Assembly: GCA_036417435.1 (NCBI GenBank)
Contig: CM070913.1
Span: 5,374,680 to 5,438,679 of the forward strand
Reading direction: 5' to 3'
Source: Inia geoffrensis
Taxonomy: Eukaryota > Chordata > Mammalia > Artiodactyla > Iniidae
DNA length: 64,000 bases
Of this stretch, positions 37,396 to 47,805 are shown one piece after another. How positions within the stretch are numbered: the stretch's first letter is position 1; the number at the start of each line of letters is the position of its first letter. The translations under genes and the position numbers were made by a program. The notes below the pieces were generated by a model, which did no database searches, had not been told where the DNA came from, and saw only the letters and a list, made by a program, of their open reading frames with translations.

Positions 37396-38089
37396 GCTAA
37401 GGACAAAATAAAACACTTTAGTGGCATAAACAGGTATAACGTCAATGAGCATCGCTACCATTTAGTGCTGGCACAGGTGACTCCCAGTTTCTTTTCTATC
37501 ACAGCTCCACATATCATAGGCAAAATGTCCTAGTGGCCCCAGAACTCAGGATTCACAGTTAGTCAGTCAGCTGGTCAATCTGCCAGCCAACAGGTAATAG
37601 CTATTGGGCACCCCCTGAGCATGTGTTGTAAAGCTAGGAATTCACAAGACAGGACGTATCAGTGACTGATCATGATGAAGCCATGCAGTTAACAGAGTGT
37701 AGAAAACAGGTAGACAGAAGCCACACAACCTCAACCCCTTCCTTGTTGGGAATAACACAACTTCATGGGAATCCAAAGCAAACTCTTTTTAGGGAAGGTT
37801 GGGTGGGGTCCCCTGAGGGAGGAAAAAAATCGAGGTTCAATCTGCACAGGCATGGGTAGAAAAACCTGGGTCCTAGAGCCCACGGTGGGTAGATAAAAGC
37901 CCTCCACTGAGCTATCTGCATCTAATTAAATTAACTTTCATTCATGTTATTTCAGTAAATGAACACCTAATCAGCATCTGCTCTGGGAAGAGCCCTGTGC
38001 CCAATACGATGAGAAGAAAGCTTGTTTAGACCGAGCCTTGTAGCAGTTCAAAATGTGTGCAAGAGTGCAGAAAGAAGCCTCCCAGTTCT
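37396..38089. other. unannotated interval
   Basis: Unique-looking sequence with a small repeated motif (gtcagtcagctggtcaatctgccagcc at about 37562). No gene recognised. Confidence 0.45.
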
Positions 38090-38265
38090 GGACTGAAACT
38101 CTATCTGTGCCCCTTATTGGTTGCGTCAATAAGATTTAGTGACTCACCCTCTGTGAGTGCTAATTTTCTCATTATTTACAAAGTGGAGCTAATGTTATCT
38201 ATCCCACTTATCCCTGTAGAATGGGTCTCATGGTCAAATGAGATAACGAATAAGGATTAATTTTA
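38090..38265 (+). mobile_element. MIR SINE relic
   Basis: Collinear with MIR: 'agatttagtgactcaccctctgtgagtgctaattttctcattatttacaaagtggagctaatgttatctatcccactt', followed by 'atgggtctcatggtcaaatgagataacgaa'. Core and 3' half are both present. Confidence 0.75.
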
Positions 38266-38404
38266 CTGGAGAAACAAAATATGCAGTCAGAAACATTTTC
38301 TTTGGCTTCTGGTGATAAAATGGCTTTCAGGAGTGTGATAAGAGGTGTGATCTGTGTGTGAAAGATGGCAAGATTTTTCTAGCTAAAAACTATTCCATGC
38401 ACAG

Positions 38405-38690
38405 AAGGGGTGTCATTCTGTTTGGGCTGCTGTAACAAAATACTATAAACTGGGTAGCTCATCGTCCACTGCCTCATGGTTCTGGAGGCTGGAAAGTCCA
38501 AGATCAAGGTGCCAGAAGAGTCGGTGTTGGCGAGAGCCTGCTTCCTGGTTGGTGGACGACCCCCTTTTTTGCTCTGAGGTTCCTTTACAGGACCTGAGCA
38601 CCCGCCAAAGGCACCAGCTCCAACACCATCACACTGGGGATGAATGAATATGAATTTGGGGGGACACAAACATTCAGACCAGAGCAGGGG
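38405..38690 (-). mobile_element. MaLR (MLT1-type) LTR relic
   Basis: Antisense copy of the ERVL-MaLR LTR 3' half. On plus it reads 'ctgctgtaacaaaatactataaactgggtagctcat' and 'ggttctggaggctggaaagtccaagatcaaggtgcca' (38480-38515), then 'ccgccaaaggcaccagctccaacaccatcacactgggga' and 'aatttggggggacacaaacattcagacc'. This matches the remembered MLT1 LTR phrases around 'ccagcctccagaactgtgag' on the sense strand. It is a solo, non-coding relic, and most of the 233-codon minus-strand open frame at 38379-39080 lies in or beside it. Confidence 0.8.
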
Positions 38691-39529
38691 GGTGGGGATG
38701 TCACAAGCAAAAGTAAAACTAAAGGAAGGTCCATGAAGTGTTTTCAGTGGATTAGGCAGCTTTGCTATGAAACAACCAAATTTCAGCAGCACGCATTTCT
38801 CAGCATTCATGGCGTGCTCACTCATCCGACAGTCAGCTAGGGTGGCTCCCTTCATGAGTCTGACCCTGGACCCAGGGTTTAGACGGGGTGGCAGTGGATG
38901 CTCAAGACTTTTCTTCTCATCGCAAAAGCTCAAAGAAGGCAGCCCAACCGTGGAGACACATTTCAAAGCTCTGCTTGTGCATCTAAATCTGCCAGTGCCC
39001 AAGGGCCAAAGCAAGCCACATGACTCAGCCTGAAATGCATTCTGCTGCCACGGGACCAAGGCAATCATATCGACCCACACAATATGTTAGAAAGGAGTAA
39101 AGGATTAGGAACAGTTGTTCTACCTACTGCAGCTGGCTTGGCCAGGGGAATGGTAAGCATACTGTCTATAAGATATTGTAGCTTAAAAGGCAATATTGAA
39201 AAATCTTCAGTGACTGAATAATGAAGACAGGATTTGGTGAAAATTGAGCCAGTGAAGATTTTCAGGTAGGAGCTGGCTTTAGGGGAGTGGACAAATTAAA
39301 ACAAAACGACTACCTGGATTCCACTAAAACAGGTGTCCAGCCATCCTGGGATATCTAGTTTCTCCAACTTCCCAGGAGACCGTATCTCTCTTTGCTACAT
39401 AACCCAGACCACGGGCTGGGTATCCGTACCTCACTCAACTGCACTTTCGAGTTATTTGAACCTGTCTATTCGTTGGACCTACCCAGAAAAACTCAAGATT
39501 AATGTAACAGTCGCTAATTTCCATGAAAA
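38691..39529. other. unannotated interval
   Basis: Unique-looking sequence between two LTR relics. No gene recognised. The two LTRs share orientation, but I see no retroviral coding sequence between them. Confidence 0.45.
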
Positions 39530-40090
39530 TATGTGTTAGTTTTCTAGTGCCTGTGGAACAAATCAGCACAAACGGAGCCATGCAGAACCACATCCACTGG
39601 TCATCTTGCAGTTCCTGTGTGTCCGCAGTCCAGGGCAGAGAGGCAGGTTCTCCGCGCAGGGTCTCACGAGGCCGGAGTCTCACTTGGCCTGGAGTCGGGA
39701 GTCTGGAGTCTCTGAGGGAGAATCTACTTCCGGGCTCAGGTTGTGGGCAGAGCTTGCTTCTGTGTGGATGTGGACTCTGGTCCACTGGGCTCATCTTCAT
39801 CTTCTGGAGCCTCCTGCATTCCTTGGTTTGTGGTCTCCTCCACCTTGAAGGCAGTGCCAAATTTGCTTCCTACTTCAAATCTCTGCGACTTTCTTCTCTG
39901 TCTCGACTTTATGGGCTTGTGTGGTTACACTCGGCTCACCCACATAATCCAGGATAATCTCCCATTTTAAGGTTAACTGATAACCACCTCAATTGTGTCT
40001 GCAAAGTCCCTTTTGTCTCATAAGGTGGCCTATTCACAGGCATAGTACCTCATGGTACTATTCCAGGGATTAGGGCATGGCCTCTTCTAG
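39530..40090 (-). mobile_element. MaLR/ERVL-type LTR relic
   Basis: Antisense LTR-type phrases in order: 'tagttttctagtgcctgtggaacaaatcagcacaaac', 'tctggagcctcctgcattccttggtttgtggtctcctccaccttgaaggcagt', 'tcacccacataatccaggataatctcccattttaaggttaactgataaccacctcaattgtgtctgcaaagtccctttt', and 'ttcacaggcatagtacc..ccagggattagggcatgg'. This is a recognisable ancient mammalian LTR class. The exact subfamily is not certain. It has no coding capacity. Confidence 0.75.
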
Positions 40091-40269
40091 AGGGACCCCA
40101 GTTCTGTCCCCACAATGGAGTAGCCTCATGCAGGACATCATTCGGAACCACGTACAGTCTGTACCACCTATGATTTGGTTCACCCACATCAATGAGCTTT
40201 CAATTTTATCTTAATTCTTTCAGGGTCCGTGCTTGGCTAGCTAGCTCAGTCTCTCTCAGGATTAATCCA

Positions 40270-41840
40270 AAATTTCAAAACCCTCCAGAAGCCCCTACAC
40301 AATGTCCCCATCACTCATTTCCAGTAAACTATTCACCTCTTACTTAATTGAGGGAAATGATGCCATTAGGCAGTCATCCATTCAAGCTCCCACCCACAGA
40401 GGTACCTGTATCCAGAGTGGTCCTCCTTGCATTAGTCTCACCGCAAGGCTGACCCTTACCCTGTGCCCTTTATCCCCTCTCTTCCAAACCCAGGTCCTGA
40501 AAGCAGTCTCTCTAGAACTCTCATAGTTATCAAGAGATAGCTCTCATAGTTATCACTGTCTTGCCCCTGGTTCCTTAACTTCAGCCTATGCGTTGAGAGC
40601 TCTCCCATCTCTTCCCAAAGAAAACCCTGCTGCACTGTGCACCGTACTGTGCCTGCCAACCTCTCTCCACCTTTTCCATCCAAACTTCTCCAAGGCTGAC
40701 CTCTCACCAGCTCTCTAGACTGTTCATTCGCTTCTCAGGATCCAGTAACCCACTTTCAATTCCACCACGTGACTGAAGTCATTGCCACCATGGTGGTCAA
40801 TTACCTCCAACCCTAACAGTTAACTCTGAAATATCATTTCCTGTGATTGTATTACATCGCTGTCTGTGGTTTGATGATATTGGTCACCTTGCATTGTAAC
40901 TCCACTCTCTTGAACTTGAGTCCAACGTGGTCCACTGGTTCTCCACACATCAGCTCTCCTGTCCCTTGAACTCCTGCTATTGTATGCTCTTCCTTGCGTG
41001 AGCTCATGGGCTCACCCTCCCTCTTGGGCTCTGCCTTCTCCACTTCGGTGATTGCCCACAGACTCAGCCCAGACCCTCCTCCAAGCGTCAGACTCCTCCG
41101 CCTGTTTCATGGGTTGTCACGGTCACTTGGATTTTACAACTACTTCAAACTCAACAAATTCAAGCTGAACCTGTTTTCCCTTTTATGAGCTGGTTATCCT
41201 CTCCATTGGTCTTCTCCCCAGCTCCACTCTTCTTCGTTGGCCTCTGTGATCAACCTGTTCTCTCAAACTTGAAAACTGCCATTTGTCATGAATATTTCAT
41301 CCCCTGGAGGCAATTAATAGCTGAGTCCTCCAGGTTTTACTTCCGGGATTTTCAATCAGTCTGTCTTGTTTTTTCTCTCCCTAGAGCGCCATCCATCCCA
41401 GTTTAAGCCATTATCAACTTGAGGATTCCCGAAACAGCCCACAGATAGCCAGGAGAATCCCCCCAGGTAAGAATATGCCACCTCACTGCCCAGCTGTCCT
41501 GCGCGAATCAAACTCGCACCCACAGTCAAGATCACATGTGATCCGTCCTGCTCCACTCCATCCTCACATCTTTGCCCTCTTTCACCTTCACTTCACATGG
41601 CAACAGCCTTAACCTCTTTGTAATTTCTTGACACACCAGGATTTCTTCACTTCCATGTGTATAATTTGGATACTGTGAGGGTACCTCTCTATCTCTACTA
41701 TCTTCCCCACCATCTCCCATCTTCAAGTGACTAATTCACAGTTTTCCTTTCAGATGTGGCACCACCTCCACCTCTTTCATGCAGGTTTCAAGCTGGAAGC
41801 GTTGTCATCCCTTGGCTTCTCATGGACTAGATGGTATCCA
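40270..41840 (+). mobile_element. L2 LINE fragments
   Basis: Plus-strand pyrimidine-rich sequence with L2 cadence: 'ccttgaactcctgctattgta', 'cagactcagcccagaccctcctcc', 'ggttatcctctccattggtcttctcccc', and 'attttcaatcagtctgtcttgttttttctctcccta' near 41350. The L2 reverse transcriptase is degraded beyond coding. The segment may be two or more fragments, and boundaries are approximate. Confidence 0.45.
40518..40555. repeat. short tandem duplication, 15-bp match
   Basis: ctctcatagttatca occurs at 40518-40532 and 40541-40555, giving a 23-bp tandem unit with the second copy partial. It is a local duplication inside the L2 relic. Confidence 0.9.
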
Positions 41841-43833
41841 CATTTCATCTCACCTGCCCACTCCCTGAAGAGGTGGTGAGTTCTTTGAAAATAGAATCAT
41901 GTGTGGGCATCAATGGTATCAATCCTGCATCACTGGTGAGGTCATTAGTGAGGAAAGCAAAGCGAATTAAAATGCAGACTGAAGACAAACATGGAAGAAG
42001 TAGTGGAATGACCTGCTGGCACGGGGCATGCTGCAGTGTGAATAAAACCATACGTGTGCCAGGTGGAGGGCACGTAACACTCCGTGAGCCACTGGTCGGT
42101 GATGGGGAGAGAGGTGATGCGCTCTGGCCACCAGTACACCGCCTGGACTGAGCAAGTGCTTGGAAAAGCCAGTTTGTTTCCTCCCTTTCCTGTTGCTATA
42201 GTTCACAAACTCCCCAGAACAGTGATAGAAATGTTTCTCCCTTCCTGAAACAGAAGCCTTTTCTTCAGTTAATTTTGGGGATCACGTTGTGGTTACCTAA
42301 GAATGGGGAAAGCAAACAGACCTGAGCTGACGAAAACTGAAATTGAGACCAACAAACAAAAAAACCTAACTCAAAAATGAAGACTTAAGCTGGATCTAAG
42401 CGGGAACTAATTTTACGAGAATATATAGTAAAATGATATTGACTCTCATGAAACAATAAAACAATAAATTTGTGGGCATACATGTGAATTTAATAAAAGA
42501 GTTCACAAAATTTATCAGATGCCCTGGGTCAACTTCAATTTCACTACGAAAGCCAGAATATGTTTATAGATCGCGATAGAGATCTAGACCTAGATCTAGA
42601 TACATAGATATACTGAGATATGGATTCAAAGAGAGATAGAGATATACACATATAACATATAGGAGTTGTCTTGGATTAAATCTGTATGTTTACAGAAGTA
42701 TTCCTATCTAATTTCCGATGATTAAAATACTAGAAAATGACAAGGAAAAAAGATAAGATAGCTTAAAACAAGGATTTTACAAAGGTGCAGCCAATAAGAA
42801 CTTTAGATGGAAACAAATTTTGGTGAAGCAGAAAACAGATTTAGCTAGGGTCTTGTGTCCTACATTATATTTAACGGACCTTACATGGATCACCCTTAAG
42901 TTTGTTCCTCCATTGCATGACCAAATGGAGAGTTCAGGTCATCATATTTTTTAAATTCACACCTCTACACAGAAGAAGGAAACTGCTCATTTTCTCTGCT
43001 CAAGGAGCCCCTGGTGAGAAGCTCCAGCCTAGGCAGGAACGTGATTGATTTGCTGATGCACCCCCGGGAGACGTTCCGGGGAGCCCTGCATGGCTTCCGC
43101 TGTTGCAGATGAAGGAGCCACATCACTTTACTTCTCTGGATGCTATAAACCCAGTGACTCTACCCGCCAAGGAAATAAGTTGCATGTGCTATTTGAATTC
43201 TGCAGAGTACTTAACTTAGAATAGTCCGTAACATTCTCACTTTTCGTTTCAGTAGAAGACGCAGGTCCTTAACGTTTACTCCCAGTTCCGAAACAGATTT
43301 CCAGTAGTGACCACCAAAATGGACTCAGCATGGGCTGGGTTCCCTGATGCTGACCACAAGACAGTCATCAACACGGAATCTCAAGGGCTCATTCAGAGCA
43401 AATGACACCGTGTTTAAGAAGCTAATTACAAGAAGAGCAAACAAACCTTGTCCAAGTCATTCTACTAAGTCAAATGTGAAGGAAGAACAAAGCTTTCAGA
43501 AGCTCTGGAGTTTGGCTCTCAAGGGCAGACACACTAGTGACCAATGCCGATGTGCAGGGCCAGAGATTTCCAAGGGTAGGAAGGCTGAGACCCAGTCAGA
43601 GGTCAACAGTAGTCCTGAAGACGGTAACAAGCCAAAGCACACATTTCAGCTGCTGAGAGATTCACATAACATTATTCTTATCCACGTCCAATTAGAGGAG
43701 CTGTCTATCCCTTCGTTTTTTCGAGAGATCAGCATAGTTTTCATGGCCAAAATTAATAAAGAAACCTCATTAACTAATGATATACATATATATTTCTATC
43801 TGTTTCTATCTTTCAAAATCAGAAATAAATTTA
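41841..43833. other. unannotated interval
   Basis: Unique-looking sequence with a GATA/GATC-rich low-complexity patch at about 42565-42650 that includes the quasi-palindrome agatctagacctagatct. The 189-codon plus-strand open frame at 43347-43916 runs into the SINE beside it and shows no recognised motif. Confidence 0.45.
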
Positions 43834-43852
43834 AGAGGATTTCCTTTTCTTT

Positions 43853-43972
43853 TCTTTTTTTTTTTTTGGCCACGCCATGTGGCTTGCAGGATCTTAGTTC
43901 CCTGATTAGGGATTGAACCTCTGCCCCTTGCAGTGGAAGCATGGAGTCTTAACCACTGGACTTCCAGAGAAT
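43853..43972 (-). mobile_element. CHR-2/Bov-tA-type tRNA-Glu SINE
   Basis: Minus-strand element: T-rich tail, then ggccacgccatgtggcttgcaggatcttagttccctgattagggattgaacctctgcccc, ending ccactggacttccagagaattcc. It belongs to the older cetartiodactyl tRNA-Glu group, with gaattccctggtggtccag-type heads, and is distinct from the eleven CHR copies here. Flanks agaggatttcctt (from 43834) and agaggattttctt (43976-43988) look like a target-site duplication with one mismatch. Confidence 0.9.
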
Positions 43973-43988
43973 TCCAGAGGATTTTCTT

Positions 43989-45089
43989 TATATAGAAATC
44001 TAAGACGTAACCTAGTTCTGGAAACAAAAGAGGCTCCCAATAGCATAGCTCTTGAATGAATGATTGAAAAAATAAGAAAATGGGGACTTCTTAAGAAAAC
44101 ACACTCAAAAAATCTATATTCTCAGATTCAAATAAATATGGAGAATTGACCTGCTGGTCATGGTTTTCAATTCCGTGAATGGTGACTGCACGCTCATTAC
44201 ATGCAAGGCTCCACACCATCTTCTGGGACAATGCCTTCAGGGGGCTTAGGAAGAATTAATAGACAAGACAAAACTTGTATACAGATTATTTACTTTGGAA
44301 AGTAGTACGAGACCCTAGGTAGCGCTGGGCAGTGCAGAGGTAGAACATTTTCCATGTTGCAGAAAGTTCTGTGGGAGGGTGCTGAGGTAGAGTTTCACCT
44401 TGGTGAAGGATGGGCACACGTGCACTGTATGTTGACAATGTCAATTTCCCCAGAAAAGGTCCACAGCTGGATGATGAGTATTTCTGTAATAAAATAGAAA
44501 AGTTACCCTAACTCCTTAACCTATTATGCGGGACTGGTTAATGTATATACACATGCACTCACATATACATGTATAGATATATAGAGATACACACGCACGC
44601 ACACGCACGCACACACATTGATTTAATCCTGTAAGCCTTTAGCAATTACAGTCGTGTAAGACCCAGCCTTTCACTCAAGCACAGAGGTCCAAGGGGCTGA
44701 GAATTGATCCTCTAAGCTCTTCAAAGTGGAGGAAGTAGGAAGTGTTGGCCACACTCACAGGCAAGTGGCAAGTGAACGAAGGCCACCGACAATAGAGCAA
44801 CCCCCGAGCAGAGAGAGGAAGAAAATAAATATGTCAAGTAGAGCATTTCCGGCATCCCTTCTTCCCATCTCTTCGACATAGAAGGTTCAGGCCCAGGAAC
44901 AAAGAGCTGTGAATAGCATCTGCTGTGGAGGCCTGTAGGTCGCTCACCAGGGTCTGTGCTGGACAACGGGCCTCAGGCCTCAGAGGATCACCTGCCCCTG
45001 GCCTTTCCCATCACGAGTGGCCCAGCTTCCCCAATGGCCACAGGTCTTAGAGTCCATCGACCGGTTCCTGGACTCTGGGCAGTTCCCGT
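43989..45089. other. unannotated interval
   Basis: Unique-looking sequence with a CA/TA/CG low-complexity tract at 44545-44620 (acacgcacgcacacgcacgc and similar). No gene recognised. Confidence 0.45.
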
Positions 45090-45352
45090 GGCCTTTCCCC
45101 CACCCTCTGCCCGCTTACACCCTGGTCTTCCTCCTGTCGCAGCTCAGACGCAGCTCTCTCACAGAAACCTTCCTCCCTTTTCCATGCCTACACCTCCCTC
45201 TCCCCTCGGAGGGACAGACCACCAGCACAGTGAGGAATGGGCTTGCGTGCTCAGGTCTGCGGCCCTGCACAGACCGTCGGCTTCCCAGGGCAGGAGCCTC
45301 GATGTTCATCTGTGCGCATGGCACATAGTAGATGCCCACTAAACATTTGTTG
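45090..45352 (+). mobile_element. L2 LINE 3' end relic
   Basis: It ends 'ctgtgcgcatggcacatagtagatgcccactaaacatttgttg', a typical L2 3' terminus ('gtgcctggcacatagtaggtgctcaataaatatttgttg'). Upstream pyrimidine-rich sequence fits L2. The 5' limit is approximate. Confidence 0.65.
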
Positions 45353-46526
45353 TCAATACACTAAGTATATTATTATAGGGAAAGGCTTGGAGATAAAAAG
45401 TGCTAAGCATTTTGTATTTCTCGTTAACGCCAGTTGTCAGGTTTCTTTCTCTGTGCTCCAAATCCACTTTCACTGGCTGCTCTGTGTAAATGGCTCTGGG
45501 CCGCTTGACTGGCGGTCCTTCGGCAGCTGGCACAAGGCTCAGCTTCGCCCGTGGAGGCTGGTGGCGAGACACGGCAGGCATCGCCTTCCTGGTCCCCGCC
45601 TGTTCCTCCCTGTGGGCAGCAGCGCGGAGCGCCGGCAGCTTCCCCTGGCACCTCAGAGAGTGAGCTTGGTAGTGGAGCACCTCTGCGGAGACCCTTCCCC
45701 TGGACGGGCCCCTGCCCAGCCCTCGAGAGGGTGGGTTTCCCGCACCTTCTGGAGGGCGGATTTCCATCCATGTCTGGAAAGTAAATTTCTGGAAGCTTCC
45801 ACCAGCACAGCACCACTATACCTCCTTCCAATGTCTGGATGCAGATGCCTCGGCCCTGGGGTGGCAGCTGCTCCTGTGTCTGCCCTCTGCACATTCTCAC
45901 AGTCCTTTCTGTGTACTAGCTTACCCCTCCTCTCTCTAACTGCCCACTACAGTTCATCATTCTTTGCGGTAAACTTTCCCATGAATTGCTGTGGGGATTC
46001 TGTCTCCTGATCAGACTCAGACGGATGCACTGTTTCTGAGGAAGAGGCGGTTTTGTTGATGCTGATGGAATAAAAGGGTGGATGCCTTGTCATAAAGAAA
46101 TAGTGTCATGAATTTTGCCCCAAAACATTTTTGACTAACATTAAAAAAGTGATGAGATGTGTTCCTGTTGGGATTAAAGTGCTGGTGGCCTCAGTGTGGG
46201 GTGATGCACTTCCTTAAAGGTAACGCTACTTCCCTTTGCATCTGGACACACGGGCTGTCGGTGATGCAGGCAGGGGTCATGGGTTACAGACCTCATCCCA
46301 GGTGTTCTGGAATTGGAGGCCAGGTAGGTGTATGGCAACCCTAGATGTAAACTACTTATTTCTAAAAGGATATTGCACTCTAAACTTGGTACTGCAAAGA
46401 TGCATACATTTATTTTCATTTTTTAATTGATATTAGTCAAAACACTGCTGCTTTCTAAGCTCCTTAATGTACCGTAGTGAACGTGAACTGTATCTTATAG
46501 GTATTTGATCTTTTATACGGAGAGCA
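45353..46526. other. unannotated GC-rich interval
   Basis: Moderately CpG-bearing GC-rich segment at about 45480-45780. It gives overlapping open frames on both strands (257, 142 and 158 codons), none with a recognised domain and all partly antisense to each other. The end near 45960-46025 ('cccatgaattgctgtggggattctgtctcctgatcagac') resembles an LTR-type terminus, but I cannot name it. Confidence 0.4.
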
Positions 46527-46541
46527 ATGAAGAGAATTTTT

Positions 46542-46745
46542 TTTTTTTTCTTTGCGGTACGCAGGCCTCTCACTGTTGTGGCCTCTCCCGTTGCGGAGCA
46601 CAGGCTCCAGACGCGCAGGTTCAGTGGCCATGGCTCACCGGCCCAGCCGCTCCGCGGCATGTGGGATCTTCCCGGACCGGGGCACGAACCCGCGTCCCCT
46701 GCATCGGCAGGCGGACTCTCAACCACTGCGCCACCAGGGAAGCCC
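46542..46745 (-). mobile_element. CHR-type SINE, short form
   Basis: Minus-strand short form close to the local consensus, with a T tail followed by gcggtacgcaggcctctcac and ending ccagggaagccc. A perfect 15-bp target-site duplication, atgaagagaattttt, lies at 46527-46541 and 46746-46760. A perfect duplication and near-consensus body suggest one of the younger insertions here. Confidence 0.97.
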
Positions 46746-46760
46746 ATGAAGAGAATTTTT

Positions 46761-47299
46761 TAAGCGACGTGGAAGCCGTACATTTAAGTGTACTTATATA
46801 AGCAACAGAGACTGACCACGAGAGGACTACTTTTCCTCCCTTTTCCCTACAAGCCAGGTTGCTGGGTGTGGCTGGCTATAGGATGCAAAGCGCAGGAGGC
46901 AGCGCTAAATGCAATCTACATGCACAGAAAAGTGACCCACGCCCTTATCAAAGCTCAGAATGTCTAATTCTTGGTTGAGTATTTGCAATCAGGAATTCTG
47001 GCCTGCCTAGGGCGTCTGGTTTACTCCCAGAGTTTTCAGGGGCTCTGATGATTTTAGGTTTACATTACATTACCGAAAAGTGGGGCCATGGAGAGTGGGC
47101 ACTTATGGACCAGGTGGGTCTGAGAACCTTGGGGTACCAGGATGGGTGTCAGAGAAATGCTACCCACCCACCCGCTCATCTCATGGTGCCAGACAGACCC
47201 TCAGTCACAACAGCATCCAAGTCGCCTCTCCCCCAAAAATGGGAATTGAGGTTAAACAACCAGAGCCAACCCATAATAATTTCAGTCTCGGGGTGTTAC
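46761..47299. other. unannotated interval
   Basis: Unique-looking sequence, no repeat or gene recognised. Confidence 0.45.
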
Positions 47300-47720
47300 C
47301 TGAATCAGTGGAATAAGAAACGAAATGCAGAGAAAGCTATTGAATTGGCAGCTAGCAGTTAGCTGGGTGAGGTATTATTTAGCTCATAATGTAAACACAC
47401 ACGCCCTGAGAAACGCCACCGAGTGCTGGAGGTCCTGGTCCCTCATCAAAGCAGGTGATGGCCCATCAGTGATTAATTGTATCAATTATCCTACAGGGGT
47501 TCCAGGAAAACTGAGGGAGGGACTGTTAGCATCGACTGATGCTCTGAAACCTCCTGTCCATTGTTTACTGAAGCTGTCAATTACCATTGAACTTTTCCTT
47601 TTGAGTTGAAATGGAAAATTAACAGAAATGAAGAAATTTTGTAGAACATGTTACTCATGAAGTAAAGATGACTGAGGTTTTAATGTCACTAACCTCCTGC
47701 ACACTCATTGCTTATTTTAT
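47300..47720. promoter_or_regulatory. candidate distal regulatory block
   Basis: Repeat-free. It contains the symmetric homeodomain-type site TAATTG-TAT-CAATTA (47474-47488) and another CAATTA at 47578-47583, with E-box-like and GTTTACTG forkhead-like motifs nearby (ttgtttactg, 47561-47570). No open frame of note. The motif density suggests an enhancer. Conservation and activity are unknown. Confidence 0.3.
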
Positions 47721-47752
47721 ATGAATGTATTTTTTAAAGAATCAATGTTGCC

Positions 47753-47788
47753 AAAGCAATTATACTCCAATAAAGATGTTAAAAAAAA
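47753..47788 (+). mobile_element. L1 micro-insertion (36 bp)
   Basis: aaagcaattatactccaataaagatgtt plus an A run, which is the extreme 3' end of a cetartiodactyl-type L1. It lies between perfect 17-bp copies of aaagaatcaatgttgcc (47736-47752 and 47789-47805), with up to three bases of ambiguity in the A run. About 28 bp of L1 was reverse-transcribed before 5' truncation. Confidence 0.85.
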
Positions 47789-47805
47789 AAAGAATCAATG
47801 TTGCC

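Noticed and set aside
38379..39080. 233-codon minus-strand open frame
   Set aside because: Much of it lies in the antisense MaLR LTR relic; composition and content do not resemble a known protein.
42565..42650. GATA/GATC-rich patch with a quasi-palindrome as a regulatory hub
   Set aside because: It looks like ordinary low-complexity sequence; the palindrome is imperfect.
43347..43916. 189-codon plus-strand open frame
   Set aside because: It runs into the A-rich tail of a CHR-2-type SINE and has no recognised motif.
45237..46010. 257-codon plus-strand open frame
   Set aside because: It crosses an L2 3' end, overlaps two long antisense frames in GC-rich sequence, and shows no domain, splice-site or codon-use support.
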